64,000 nt of DNA from Bacteriovoracaceae bacterium (GTDB taxonomy: Bacteria > Bdellovibrionota > Bacteriovoracia > Bacteriovoracales > Bacteriovoracaceae): positions 62,001-126,000 of the forward strand of contig JAFMBV010000001.1 of the NCBI GenBank assembly GCA_017858255.1. Reading direction: 5' to 3'. The position numbers and the translations under genes were made by a program. Position 1 is the stretch's first letter. Each line of letters begins with the position of its first letter. The notes beneath the pieces were generated by a model. It was not told the origin of the DNA and did no database searches. It worked only from the letters and a program-made list of their open reading frames with translations. This document shows positions 1 to 9,901 of this stretch, one piece after another.

Positions 1-78
1 TTGAAATGGCTTTTTTGCTCGACTTAGTCTACTGATAAAGCTTCCCTGCAATATCAATTCTCAGTTCAGGATTTTATT

Positions 79-3000
79 TTGACGCATCTTAGAACAATTA
101 AAAATAAAATTAGCGAAAATCAAATCACTAATGATTTTCCCACAAAGCTTGTTGGACTAGACGCATCTAAGTATTTTTTATTTTTAAAATATAATATCGA
201 CTTTTTAAAAGAGGGACACACAAAGAATAATATTTTTATTTTTCCAGATCAAGATTCTGCGGAAGCCGCATACGACCTGGCCAAAGCTAGCCTTCACCAA
301 ACCAGAATTCTATTTTTCCCAGGCCTAGACCATAGTCCCTATGGCGGACACATTGCATCAGAGAGAACCGCTTTCGAAAGGTTTTTTACACTAAACAAAC
401 TATGTGACGACGCCGAGCATCCAGGTGGAATCATAATCACAACCATGGAAGCACTACATCAAAAGCTTCCACCGGCCCAACTTTTAAAAACTAAGAATCT
501 GTTATTACAGGTATCTGATATTGTAAGCCCCGACGAACTCAAGGGAAAACTCAGGGATCTGGGGTACCAAAACTCGATCACGGTTGAAGAACCGGCAACT
601 TTTAGTCATAAGGGCGAGATCTTCGACATATACCCAACAAGTGGTGATCCCTTCAGGATTCATTATTTCGACGACATGATTGAGGAAATTTTTCTTATCG
701 ATAGGGAAACACTTAAGACAAAGAGAGATTCTCCACTAGAAAAAGTTCATTGTGGAATATCACCAAGAGCATTTTGTAACCCAGAGTTTTCTACAAACCT
801 GAGATCTGCCATTCCTATGCCTGCCGTTTCTCATAAATTAAAGTTTGAAAAACGCAAAGATGTATTGAGCAAACTTAGCGATAGTTTTTTATTTGAAAGC
901 TATTCAACATTTATTCCACTTTTTACTGAAAAAAATGACTCATTATTTGATTACCTTGGAAATAAAGATTTTAGAGTCCATATTTTTAACAGTTTTAAGA
1001 CTCTAGAAGAGTGGTCCATATTATGGAGCGACCTTCTAGAAGAACATTCCAAATTTGAAAGTGACACTGAAAGTGACTGCATCTTATCCAGCCCTACGAA
1101 ACTATATTTTCAAACGCTAGAGGACAAACTTAATCAATCATCTACAGTCCATATAAACGAACTAGAGATTTCCGTAGATATGGAGAATGATTTTCACAAT
1201 CTTGAAATTAAGTTTGAAAACTTTAGTCATTATATTGATCTCGTATCACTGAAAAATAGAGATAAATCTGAATATCTAAAATTTGTTTTTGAAAAAATTA
1301 AAAAAGTTTTCACACACTCTGGAGAGATTTTATTCTTTCATACAAACGAGGCCAGTAAAAAGGAATTTGAATATTTATTAGATCTTTATGAATTTTCTAG
1401 AGATCAGATAAACCGTATCAGTTTTCACAGCTTTCCATTAGAAAACGGCTTCTTCTATGAAAATGAAAAAACTCTTTTTTTAACGGAAGGAGACCTTTTC
1501 TCAAGTAAGCGTAGAAAGGTTAAGGCCGTTTCTCAAAAGGAATTAGATCTCTTTGCAGAACAAATTGCGACTCTTTCTGTCGGAGACTATGTTATTCATA
1601 GTGACTACGGTGTTGGAAAATATTTAGGTCTCCAGTCTCTTGACCTTTCCGAAGACAAATCAGATTTTCTCGTTATTGAATATACGGGTAAAGATAAAGT
1701 TTACGTACCCGTTTATAAATTGAACCTCATTCAAAAGCATGCCAATAGTACTGCGACATTAAAGTTAGACAGTCTTAGGACCAATAAATTTTCAGCTCTT
1801 AAAAAGAGGGCCAGTCAGTCCATTAAGAAACTAGCGTTTGATCTTTTGAAACTTCAAGCAGAAAGAGACTCTTCCCAAGCTTTTTCTTTCTCTGAACCAG
1901 ATCATTATTTTAGAGAGTTTGAATTGGCATTTGAATTTCAAGAAACTCCAGATCAGACTATGGCCATTGAAAGAGTTTTGGAGGATATGCAAAAACCAAA
2001 ACCTATGGATCATCTGGTTTGTGGCGATGTCGGTTTCGGAAAGACTGAAGTGGCGATTAGAGCAGCATTCAAGGCTGTTATGGACCACAAACAAGTTGCC
2101 GTGCTTGCTCCAACGACTATTCTGACTCTTCAACATTTTTCATCTTTTAAAAAACGCTTTAAGAATTTTCCTGTGGAAATTGAGTACTTGAGTAGATTTA
2201 AGTCTCCTAAAGAAACTAAAGAGGTTATTGAGAAACTTGAACAGGGAAAGATTGATATTGTTATTGGTACTCACAAACTACTTTCAGATAAAGTGAAATT
2301 TTCCGATCTCGGGCTCGTTGTTGTCGATGAGGAGCAGCGATTTGGAGTTAATCATAAGGAGAAGTTAAAGTTACTAAAGTCTAACGTCGATTTCCTTACA
2401 CTTACTGCCACTCCAATCCCCAGAACTCTTCAGCTTAGCTTTCTTGGACTAAGAGACTTATCTCTTATAAAAACTCCTCCTCCTAAAAGACAATCAATCA
2501 AAACCTACATAATCAAAGAAGACCCACTTACTCTTCAAACTGCTATAAAAAAAGAGCTTAAGAGAGGCGGACAGGTTTTTATTGTCCACAATAAAGTTCA
2601 AGATATCGAAGACTTTGCGGGAAGAGTCAGGGAGTTAGTTCCTGAAGCAAATATTGTTATAGGTCATGGGCAACTACCAGAAAAGGAACTCGAAAAAAGG
2701 ATGCAGGGGTTTTACGAGGGCAAATATCAAATCCTTATTGCCACTACCATTATTGAGTCAGGTATCGATATTCCAAATGCCAATACCATGATCATAGATA
2801 GGGCCGACACTTATGGACTCTCACAACTTCATCAACTCCGCGGTAGAATTGGAAGGTCTGATAAAAAAGCTTACGCATACTTTGTTATACCAAATGATAG
2901 AAGTCTTACTAATGTCGCAGAAAAAAGATTAAAGGCATTACAAACTTATGCAGAAATGGGATCCGGATTTAATATAGCCGCATGTGACTTAGAAATTAGA

Positions 3001-3579
3001 GGTGCTGGGGATATATTGGGCGGGAATCAATCCGGGCATATTGAGGCCATTGGTTTAGAGCTTTACATGGAATTACTACAGGATGCGATAAGAGAACTTA
3101 AGGGTGAAAAGCAAAGCTTTAACAGGGATATTGAAATAACCAGTCCATTTCCCAGTTATATTCCCAATAATTATGTAGAGGATCCCAGCGAAAGGTTGAG
3201 ACAATATAAGCGTTTATCTAATGCAAAAAGCCTTGAGGATCTTGAGGATATGCTAGATGAATTCAATGATATTTACGGTCCTTTGCCTCAAGAATTAAAG
3301 AACTTAGCTGTCCTTCTTAAAGCAAGAATTTATCTAATGCATAGTGGTTTAAAAACAATGCAGCTCAATAGCCAAAGTATAAGCCTACAGTTTGATAAAG
3401 ATATTCTTGATAAGAACCAGGCTTTGGCCGGTAATATTGCCCAGACATTTTTATCCCAACCAAAGCTCTACCATTTTAGTCCAGATTATAAAGTTCTCTA
3501 TAAAAGTAAAAAAGAGTTAAATCAGGAAAGCTTTCTGGCGTTTTGTCAGAAAATTGCTGAGCAAATTGTTCCATGTTAG
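79..3579 (+). CDS. mfd: Transcription-repair coupling factor Mfd
   Basis: This is an ATP-driven DNA translocase that removes RNA polymerase stalled at lesions and recruits UvrA. The order is an N-terminal UvrB-like region, an RNA-polymerase-interacting CarD-like domain near residues 498-560 (VGDYVIHSDYGVGKYLG), a superfamily 2 helicase core with Walker A GDVGFGKTE near 648 and DEEQRFG near 750, motif VI with QLRGRIGRS, and a C-terminal TRCF domain. The length of 1166 residues is normal for the family. The start is TTG: an in-frame stop lies at 25-27 and the next in-frame Met is more than 100 residues in. The ribosome site is weak. uvrA lies about 2.8 kb downstream on the same strand. Confidence 0.96.
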   Translation: MTHLRTIKNKISENQITNDFPTKLVGLDASKYFLFLKYNIDFLKEGHTKNNIFIFPDQDSAEAAYDLAKASLHQTRILFFPGLDHSPYGGHIASERTAFERFFTLNKLCDDAEHPGGIIITTMEALHQKLPPAQLLKTKNLLLQVSDIVSPDELKGKLRDLGYQNSITVEEPATFSHKGEIFDIYPTSGDPFRIHYFDDMIEEIFLIDRETLKTKRDSPLEKVHCGISPRAFCNPEFSTNLRSAIPMPAVSHKLKFEKRKDVLSKLSDSFLFESYSTFIPLFTEKNDSLFDYLGNKDFRVHIFNSFKTLEEWSILWSDLLEEHSKFESDTESDCILSSPTKLYFQTLEDKLNQSSTVHINELEISVDMENDFHNLEIKFENFSHYIDLVSLKNRDKSEYLKFVFEKIKKVFTHSGEILFFHTNEASKKEFEYLLDLYEFSRDQINRISFHSFPLENGFFYENEKTLFLTEGDLFSSKRRKVKAVSQKELDLFAEQIATLSVGDYVIHSDYGVGKYLGLQSLDLSEDKSDFLVIEYTGKDKVYVPVYKLNLIQKHANSTATLKLDSLRTNKFSALKKRASQSIKKLAFDLLKLQAERDSSQAFSFSEPDHYFREFELAFEFQETPDQTMAIERVLEDMQKPKPMDHLVCGDVGFGKTEVAIRAAFKAVMDHKQVAVLAPTTILTLQHFSSFKKRFKNFPVEIEYLSRFKSPKETKEVIEKLEQGKIDIVIGTHKLLSDKVKFSDLGLVVVDEEQRFGVNHKEKLKLLKSNVDFLTLTATPIPRTLQLSFLGLRDLSLIKTPPPKRQSIKTYIIKEDPLTLQTAIKKELKRGGQVFIVHNKVQDIEDFAGRVRELVPEANIVIGHGQLPEKELEKRMQGFYEGKYQILIATTIIESGIDIPNANTMIIDRADTYGLSQLHQLRGRIGRSDKKAYAYFVIPNDRSLTNVAEKRLKALQTYAEMGSGFNIAACDLEIRGAGDILGGNQSGHIEAIGLELYMELLQDAIRELKGEKQSFNRDIEITSPFPSYIPNNYVEDPSERLRQYKRLSNAKSLEDLEDMLDEFNDIYGPLPQELKNLAVLLKARIYLMHSGLKTMQLNSQSISLQFDKDILDKNQALAGNIAQTFLSQPKLYHFSPDYKVLYKSKKELNQESFLAFCQKIAEQIVPC

Positions 3580-3647
3580 CGTTTTTACGTGAATAATATC
3601 TTTATATTGATATAATAAAAAAAAATAATTCTTCAGGGAAAGAGAGT

Positions 3648-4478
3648 ATGAGCAAAAGACTTGCGATTTATCTAATTACTTTTTTTATCGCATTCTCCGT
3701 GAGTGCCCAAAAAGATCCTACAGTTGCAACTGTAAATGGAGTCCAGATTAAGAAATCTGAGCTTGATAAAAAGTATTATCAAAATCTACTTTATGTTTCT
3801 GACAAAGTGGTAACCAAGAAAAAAGTATTAAACGATATGGTTAATAGAGTTCTAGGTATTCAAAGAGCTAAATCAAAAAAACTTACGAATGACCCTGTCG
3901 TAAAAGAAAAAATGGAAGATGTTCTCTATCATGCACAAATCTCTAAAGATCTTGAGCCTCAACTAAAGAAAATTGTCGTAACAGATGATGATGTTAAAAA
4001 GTATTATTCTGCGAATCCTGAATACAGAACGGCACACATTTTATTTAGAGTGAGAGCAAAACCTGATAAGAATGAAGCTCTTGCTGCACAAAAGAAATCA
4101 ATGGAAGTTTACGAAAGCCTTAAACAAAACCCAGACAAATTTGCTGAATTGGCCAATAGATATAGCCAAGCAAGCACTGCTCCAAATGGGGGAGACATGG
4201 GTTTTCAACCAGCAATTAGAATGGCTCCTGAATATTTTAATTCTGTTAATGGAAAGCCTGACAACTATGTTACGCCACCCATCAGAACCCAGTTTGGCTA
4301 TCACATCATAAAGGTTCTCTCTAAAAAGGATTTCGGTTCAATAAATACGGCCCTTTACAAAAAGATTGTTTATGACAAAAAAAGGGACAAAATATTGGAC
4401 AAGTATTTCGAAAGTTTACAGAAAGGTGCCAAAGTTAGCGTTAACGAGAAATACCTAGAATACGAGACACTCAAATAG
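3648..4478 (+). CDS. Periplasmic parvulin-type peptidyl-prolyl isomerase (PpiC/SurA family)
   Basis: This is a secreted prolyl isomerase or chaperone for envelope proteins. Residues 1-20 form a signal peptide (hydrophobic core, AxA-type end at SVSAQ). A SurA-N-like helical region follows, then a single parvulin domain near residues 125-225 with the hallmarks YRTAHILFRV, PNGGDMGF and FGYHIIKV. At 276 residues it is shorter than SurA, which has two parvulin domains. The ribosome site GGGAAAGAG precedes the ATG. A second related gene follows after a terminator-like hairpin, so the two probably act in the same outer-membrane protein maturation pathway. The assignment to this family is firm; the exact orthologue (PrsA-like, PpiC or SurA) is not decided. 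Confidence 0.88.
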   Translation: MSKRLAIYLITFFIAFSVSAQKDPTVATVNGVQIKKSELDKKYYQNLLYVSDKVVTKKKVLNDMVNRVLGIQRAKSKKLTNDPVVKEKMEDVLYHAQISKDLEPQLKKIVVTDDDVKKYYSANPEYRTAHILFRVRAKPDKNEALAAQKKSMEVYESLKQNPDKFAELANRYSQASTAPNGGDMGFQPAIRMAPEYFNSVNGKPDNYVTPPIRTQFGYHIIKVLSKKDFGSINTALYKKIVYDKKRDKILDKYFESLQKGAKVSVNEKYLEYETLK

Positions 4479-4520
4479 CTTAATGGCCCTTGTCCCAATG
4501 CAAAAAAATGATTAATGTTA

Positions 4521-4547
4521 AGCCCACTGCAACTTGTGGGCTTTTTT
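4521..4547 (+). terminator. Rho-independent terminator/attenuator directly before the next start codon
   Basis: A perfect 7-bp stem AGCCCAC/GTGGGCT with an 8-base loop (4528-4535) is followed by six T. It sits 42 bases after the stop of the parvulin gene. The T-run ends at 4547 and the probable start ATG of the next chaperone gene is 4548-4550, so either that gene is made from read-through or the hairpin acts as a leader control element. Confidence 0.8.
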
Positions 4548-5462
4548 ATGACTAAATTCTTTATTCTTTTCATTTTATTAACGACAACTTGTCATTCTGC
4601 TTTATTAGATAAGATTGTTGCGGTCGTTAATTCACAGACAATTCTACTTTCTCAAGTGAACAGAATTTCAGAAAACCTGGAAGCCAGAAGAAATATTTCA
4701 CCTCAGATTTATAGTAAAACTGAGTATTCATTTCGAGACCTTGTAAATATTAAAATTAACGAGCTTATTCTACGAGATAAACTTACAGAAATGGGCTATG
4801 TCATTAGTGATGAGCAAGTAGAGTCTCAAGTGAAAGCTACAGAGGAACGTTTAGGTTTAAACCGTAGTGCACTTCTTAACTTTTTAAAATCTAATAACTT
4901 TTCGTTTGATGAGTATTTTGAACTCATCAGAAGTTCAATTGAATACAATTTATTCCTGTCGCGAATTATTCAACCGCTAATCTCCATTACTGAACAAGAT
5001 GTTAAAAACTCTTATTATAAAAAATACTCTTCAAAAAAGAGACTTAGCTTTAAATATGAACTCGTAGATTTTTCACTTGATAAACGTTCTTTTAAAAAGG
5101 GAATGCTTAAGCAGTTTAAAAGTGTACTCAGTAGTTTTCAACAGACAGGTGTATTGCCCGAAGAGTTTTCTGATGTCTCGACTAATGTTCTTGGTGAAAT
5201 TCGTGAAGGTGGCTTGACGTCAAATCTTAAAAGCTTGCTCACAAAAACTGACGAAGGGAATTTCTCCAACCCATTACTCATGGGCCCTAATTACCATATC
5301 TTTTATGTTAAAAAGAAAGATCTCGTTGAATCAGAAGATTTTATGGGTCAGAGAAATCAAATTAGAGCTGAACTCTTCCAAAAATCAATGATAACAATCT
5401 CTGGCTCCTGGTTTAATTCAGAAGCAGACAAGCACTACATTAAGTTCTTCTTAAGCAAATGA
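4548..5462 (+). CDS. SurA-like periplasmic chaperone
   Basis: The product is a secreted protein of about 304 residues with a signal peptide (MTKFFILFILLTTTCHS, then ALLDKIVAVV). Its first mature segment matches the SurA N-terminal chaperone module: DKIVAVVNSQTILLSQV, then NINELILRDKL-like helices. The later parvulin part (about 165-280) is degenerate, so chaperone rather than isomerase activity is likely. I chose ATG 4548 over ATG 4515 because the signal peptide begins there and the upstream extension would be encoded by the terminator hairpin. No ribosome site is evident. It overlaps the following pdxA-like gene by 4 bases (ATGA), indicating translational coupling. Confidence 0.75.
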   Translation: MTKFFILFILLTTTCHSALLDKIVAVVNSQTILLSQVNRISENLEARRNISPQIYSKTEYSFRDLVNIKINELILRDKLTEMGYVISDEQVESQVKATEERLGLNRSALLNFLKSNNFSFDEYFELIRSSIEYNLFLSRIIQPLISITEQDVKNSYYKKYSSKKRLSFKYELVDFSLDKRSFKKGMLKQFKSVLSSFQQTGVLPEEFSDVSTNVLGEIREGGLTSNLKSLLTKTDEGNFSNPLLMGPNYHIFYVKKKDLVESEDFMGQRNQIRAELFQKSMITISGSWFNSEADKHYIKFFLSK

Positions 5463-6394
5463 TTCTCGTTACCCAAGGACATGAACACGGAGTTGGGTTA
5501 GAGGTTTTTCTAAAATCTTTACTGAGGCTCCCAAAGAATATTTGTAACGAGATTATCCTTTATACTTCTAAAGAAATATTAATAGAGAACCTTAGAATAC
5601 TCAACTGGACCTATGAGATTGATAATCATTATTTAAATTTCTTTGGGAAAAAAATTAAAATAGTAGAACCTTCCCCCAGCGAACTTCCTCAGTCGACATC
5701 CAGTTTATTGGCTGCGATTAAAGATATAGATGGCGACAAGGATGTATTGCTAACTTTGCCAACATCTAAGGATCAACTCATTTGGAAAGGAGTGAAAAAG
5801 GCTGGTTACACTGAATTTTTTAGAAGCTTTTTTAAAGAATCTAATATCGCCATGATTTTCAAAGGTATTGAAGGCTTCACCCTTTTACTTACTGATCATA
5901 TACCACTTAAAGAAGTTCCAACCTCAATTAGCAGTGAACTAGTTTTAAATAAATTTAAAACAGTAATCAAGGGACTAACAAAATACTTTAATACTCCCAG
6001 GGAGTTCATTATTGCTGGAATTAACCCTCATGCTGGTGAAGGAGGGTTACTCGGTAATGAAGAGAATAATTTAATTGCAGGGCTTAAGAGTGCTAGGCTC
6101 GAATACCCTCACATAAATTTTCAGGGACCTTTGCCTGGAGACACTCTTCATTTTGAAGCCAAAAATCGTGAAAGCAAAGTATTTGTTTACACCTATCACG
6201 ACCAAGGATTAACTTCCTTCAAAGAAAAGAATGGACTCCTAGGTATAAACCTTAGTCTAGGCCTACCTTTCCTTAGACTAAGTGTAGATCATGGGACTGC
6301 CTTCCATATTTATGGTAAGAATAAGGCTGATTCAAGCGGCTGCCTCTTCACCTTACAAGAGGCATATAGGGTGATCTCAAATGGCTATAAATGA
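5459..6394 (+). CDS. pdxA: PdxA-type 4-phospho-hydroxythreonine dehydrogenase (divergent)
   Basis: PdxA oxidises 4-phosphohydroxy-L-threonine in pyridoxal phosphate synthesis. The family blocks GINPHAGEGG (His191), YHDQGL (His247) and LRLSVDHGTA are present, and TDHIPLKEVP supplies His147; these have the same spacing as the three metal-binding His of E. coli PdxA (166, 211, 266). The N-terminal family motif GDPAGIGPE is altered to GHEHGVGLE and the protein is slightly short at 311 residues. It overlaps the gene before by 4 bases and uvrA after by 14 bases. A link with SurA, known in E. coli (surA-pdxA), supports the call. Substrate could differ because of the altered N-terminus. Confidence 0.85.
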   Translation: MILVTQGHEHGVGLEVFLKSLLRLPKNICNEIILYTSKEILIENLRILNWTYEIDNHYLNFFGKKIKIVEPSPSELPQSTSSLLAAIKDIDGDKDVLLTLPTSKDQLIWKGVKKAGYTEFFRSFFKESNIAMIFKGIEGFTLLLTDHIPLKEVPTSISSELVLNKFKTVIKGLTKYFNTPREFIIAGINPHAGEGGLLGNEENNLIAGLKSARLEYPHINFQGPLPGDTLHFEAKNRESKVFVYTYHDQGLTSFKEKNGLLGINLSLGLPFLRLSVDHGTAFHIYGKNKADSSGCLFTLQEAYRVISNGYK

Positions 6395-9191
6395 AATTAA
6401 AGTTGTTAAATCTAGGGTTCATAATCTAAAAGATGTATCTGTTACTATTCCAAAAAATAGTCTTACTGTAATTACGGGCCCAAGTGGTTCTGGAAAATCT
6501 TCACTTGCCTTTGATACTATTTATGTAGAGGGGCAAAGAAGATATATTGAATCTCTATCCAGCTACGCACGCCAATTCCTAGGACAATACCAACCACCAG
6601 ATGTCGAATCCATTACCGGTCTAAGTCCTGCAATAGCTATTGATCAAAAATCTACAACAAAAAATCCTCGCTCAACTGTTGGAACAATTACTGAAATCTA
6701 TGATTACCTAAGAGTAATGTATGCAAGAGTAGGGGATCTACACGATCCTGCCAGCGGAAAAATCGTTAAAAAATATACTCCTCCACAAATTGTTCGCGAA
6801 TTACTAGCATTACCAGAAAAGACAAAAGTCCAACTCTTGTCGCCTATCGAATGCCACACCAAAGTAGATGCTGAAAAAGAAATAAATAAGTTTCTTGCGA
6901 TGGGATACTCCAGAGCAAGAGTTAATTCAAAAATAACAACTCTTGATACTGATATCACATTTAGTAAAAAGAATTTTTTCTTTGATATTGTTGTTGATCG
7001 TGTCCTTATTAAAAAGGGTGTTGAAAAAAGACTTACTGAAAGTGTTGAGCATTGCTTAAAACTGGGAAATGGCTCCATTACAGTTTTAGTAAATGAAGAT
7101 TCTGTTCTTAGTTTCTCGGAGAATCTTGTTTCTGATATTACTGGTGAAAAGTTCCCTGATTTGGAGCCAAGACTATTTTCTTTCAATAGCCCCATTGGTG
7201 CATGTCCAAAATGTAACGGCCTTGGAGAAAGTAAAGAATTCTCAAAAGAGAGCATGGTTTTTGATGAAAACCTAGGCATTCTTAAAGGGGCCATTGAACC
7301 ACTTACAAAGAGAAATAACTTTCTCTACAAAATGGTTGAATGCTTTCTGAAAGAGGAGGGTTATGACGGAACAACACCTCTCAATAAATTAAAGAAATCT
7401 ACACTAACCAAATTGTGGGAAGGCACTGATAAAGTCTATACCTACTCCTTTAAGTCCGAAAACAGTCACTTCGAATTCAGCAAACCCTTTCCTGGCATAT
7501 TAGATTGGTTTGATAAAAAGTTTCATGAAACTGGTTCAGAAAAAGTACGAAAAAGTCTAGAGAACTTTATGAAGATACAGAGATGCCAGGCATGTGCTGG
7601 ATTCAGACTAAACCCCGCAGCACTCAACACCCTTATTGATAAAAAAAACATAATGGAAGTTTCTTTTTTGAGCATAGAAGAAGCTTATGCCTTTTTTAGC
7701 TCCAATTTTCTTAAAGGCGAAAAAGCCATTATCTCCGACAAACTCTTAAAGGAAATTCGCTCTCGCCTTAAATTTCTTGTAAACGTAGGTCTTGGTTATC
7801 TTAACCTAAACAGGTCTGCGGCCAGCCTTAGTGGTGGTGAGAGTCAAAGAATCAGACTAGCAACTCAGATTGGCTCTGCCTTAAGTGGTGTACTATATGT
7901 TTTAGATGAGCCCTCTATTGGACTTCATCAAAGAGACAACACTAAACTGATAAAAACCTTAAAGGCACTTCGAGATCTTGGTAATACAGTATTAGTGGTC
8001 GAGCATGATGAAGAAACAATGGCCGAGAGTGACTTTCTTATAGATCTAGGACCAGGCGCCGGTAGACACGGCGGGGAAGTGGTAAACATTGGAACCAAGA
8101 GTCAGTTTTTAAAAAATAAAAACTCATTAACAGCTGATTTTCTTACTGGAAAAAAATGTATTGATGTTCCAAAAGAACGTAGAAACATTGATAAGTCTAT
8201 TATCCTTAAAGGGGCAAAACACAATAATCTCAAAAACCTGGACCTTCACCTTCCAACAGAAGGACTCGTAAGCATCACCGGTGTTAGTGGTTCTGGAAAA
8301 TCGACATTGCTTCATGAGGTCTTTGTTCCTGCTTGCAAGAACTACCTAACACCAATGGGTGGTCTTTATGCTAGAAAAAATTATCACTCCATAAAAGGGC
8401 TTGAGCTTTTTAAATCTATTATCGAGTTAGACCAAAGCCCGATTGGTCGCACACCACACTCCAATCCAGCAACCTACACTGGCCTTTTTGATGACATCCG
8501 AAAAATTTACTCCAAAACACCGGAGTCACAAATTAGAGGTTATAAACAAGGTCGCTTTTCCTTCAATGTTAAAGGTGGAAGATGCGAAGACTGTGAAGGG
8601 AATGGCGTAAAAAAAATAGAAATGCACTTTTTACCTGATGTTTTCATCACATGCTCAGAATGCAAAGGTAAGCGCTACAATAACGAAACATTAAGTGTTC
8701 TTTACAAGGGAAAGAACATTGCCGATGTACTGGATATGACTATCGAAGATGGCTGTGACTTCTTCAAAAACCATCCCAAACTTTTTAGAATTTTAAGTAC
8801 CCTTAAAAGTGTCGGCCTAGGCTATATGAAACTTGGTCAGCCCGCTACCACTCTTAGTGGAGGTGAGGCGCAAAGGCTTAAACTGAGTAGGGAATTGGCA
8901 AAGAAAACGAAAGGGAAGACACTCTATATTCTAGATGAGCCTACTACAGGTCTTCACTTTCACGATATTAAGATCTTACTTAAGGCAATTAATGATCTTG
9001 TTGATCAAGGGCATCTCGTTATTATTATTGAACATAACCTTGATATTATCAAAAATGCGGATCATATAATTGACCTAGGGCCGGAGGGTGGAGATAAGGG
9101 TGGTTATATTGTGGCCCAAGGTACTCCAGAGGAAGTTTCTAAGGTTAAGGCATCATTTACTGGTCAATACTTAAAGAAGATATTGAAATGA
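6381..9191 (+). CDS. uvrA: Excinuclease ABC subunit A
   Basis: This is the damage-recognition ATPase of nucleotide excision repair. There are two ABC modules: Walker A GPSGSGKS at residues 33-40 and GVSGSGKS near 634-641, each followed by an LSGGE(S/A)QR signature. Zinc ligand pairs are visible as CPKC (275/278) with CQAC (402/405), and CEDC (735/738) with CSEC (758/761). The length of 936 residues is standard. Its start lies within the last 14 bases of pdxA and its end overlaps the next gene by 4 bases, so translation is coupled through pdxA-uvrA-methyltransferase. Confidence 0.97.
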   Translation: MAINEIKVVKSRVHNLKDVSVTIPKNSLTVITGPSGSGKSSLAFDTIYVEGQRRYIESLSSYARQFLGQYQPPDVESITGLSPAIAIDQKSTTKNPRSTVGTITEIYDYLRVMYARVGDLHDPASGKIVKKYTPPQIVRELLALPEKTKVQLLSPIECHTKVDAEKEINKFLAMGYSRARVNSKITTLDTDITFSKKNFFFDIVVDRVLIKKGVEKRLTESVEHCLKLGNGSITVLVNEDSVLSFSENLVSDITGEKFPDLEPRLFSFNSPIGACPKCNGLGESKEFSKESMVFDENLGILKGAIEPLTKRNNFLYKMVECFLKEEGYDGTTPLNKLKKSTLTKLWEGTDKVYTYSFKSENSHFEFSKPFPGILDWFDKKFHETGSEKVRKSLENFMKIQRCQACAGFRLNPAALNTLIDKKNIMEVSFLSIEEAYAFFSSNFLKGEKAIISDKLLKEIRSRLKFLVNVGLGYLNLNRSAASLSGGESQRIRLATQIGSALSGVLYVLDEPSIGLHQRDNTKLIKTLKALRDLGNTVLVVEHDEETMAESDFLIDLGPGAGRHGGEVVNIGTKSQFLKNKNSLTADFLTGKKCIDVPKERRNIDKSIILKGAKHNNLKNLDLHLPTEGLVSITGVSGSGKSTLLHEVFVPACKNYLTPMGGLYARKNYHSIKGLELFKSIIELDQSPIGRTPHSNPATYTGLFDDIRKIYSKTPESQIRGYKQGRFSFNVKGGRCEDCEGNGVKKIEMHFLPDVFITCSECKGKRYNNETLSVLYKGKNIADVLDMTIEDGCDFFKNHPKLFRILSTLKSVGLGYMKLGQPATTLSGGEAQRLKLSRELAKKTKGKTLYILDEPTTGLHFHDIKILLKAINDLVDQGHLVIIIEHNLDIIKNADHIIDLGPEGGDKGGYIVAQGTPEEVSKVKASFTGQYLKKILK

Positions 9192-9901
9192 CCTCATTTA
9201 ATTTAAATTCTCTTAAGGATAGTGAAAACTATATTTTAGCCGACTCATATAAAGTTATATCAAAAATTTTGCATCATAGTGATCACAAGCCATTACACCT
9301 TTTCTTAGATGAAGATATTGAGTTCCCAGAAAATCTCGAATCTTTTTTCCCAAGTAAAAGTCGTGTGGATTTTAGCGAAATCCCTGGAGCCAAATATCAC
9401 AAAGGGATTATCGGTGTTTTTGAGAAAAACCAAAATCAAGAATTAAAGATTATTCCCCCTTTCGTAATCCTCAATGGCGTTACTAGTCCTGAAAACGTGG
9501 GTGCCATTGTACGAACCATTAGTGGCCTTGGCTTTAAAACTCTTATCTTTGATAATAAGTCAGTTAGTCCCTATCTTAGAAGATGTATTCGTGTATCTAT
9601 GGGTAATTTTGTTTTTCTTAATATATATAAATGCGATGACCTTAAAAAATTAATTAACAATAGTCCTTATCCTATTTATGCCACCGCCAACGATCCGTCG
9701 GCGATAAGTTTAAATAATTGGAATCCTGAAAAACAAAGTGGATTTATTATTGGTAGCGAAGGGCATGGAATGGATGAAGAAATTAAAGGTCTTTGTGACT
9801 TAACTGTAAAGATTCCTATTAAGATGGAGGTCCAACACCTTAATGCTGGACACTCCTGCGCAATAATAGCTTCTCGTTATTTATTCGATATTACCGATTA
9901 A
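9188..9901 (+). CDS. SpoU/TrmH-family RNA 2'-O-methyltransferase
   Basis: This is a SPOUT-class RNA methyltransferase using S-adenosylmethionine. All three SpoU motifs are visible: motif 1 [15 protein letters not shown], motif 2 [11 protein letters not shown], and motif 3 [18 protein letters not shown]. The N-terminal ~85 residues form a substrate-binding extension of the kind seen in RlmB/TrmH relatives. The rRNA or tRNA target cannot be told from sequence. It overlaps uvrA by 4 bases upstream, and its 3' end overlaps the convergent ribH by 21 bases. Confidence 0.88.
   Translation: MTSFNLNSLKDSENYILADSYKVISKILHHSDHKPLHLFLDEDIEFPENLESFFPSKSRVDFSEIPGAKYHKGIIGVFEKNQNQELKIIPPFVILNGVTSPENVGAIVRTISGLGFKTLIFDNKSVSPYLRRCIRVSMGNFVFLNIYKCDDLKKLINNSPYPIYATANDPSAISLNNWNPEKQSGFIIGSEGHGMDEEIKGLCDLTVKIPIKMEVQHLNAGHSCAIIASRYLFDITD

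Noticed and set aside
1-78. Gene end or promoter ahead of mfd
   Set aside because: Too short to judge; no convincing promoter, RNA or coding remnant is visible.
6704-7294. 196-codon open frame antisense to uvrA
   Set aside because: The uvrA frame is complete and conserved here; the antisense frame has no recognisable domain or ribosome site.
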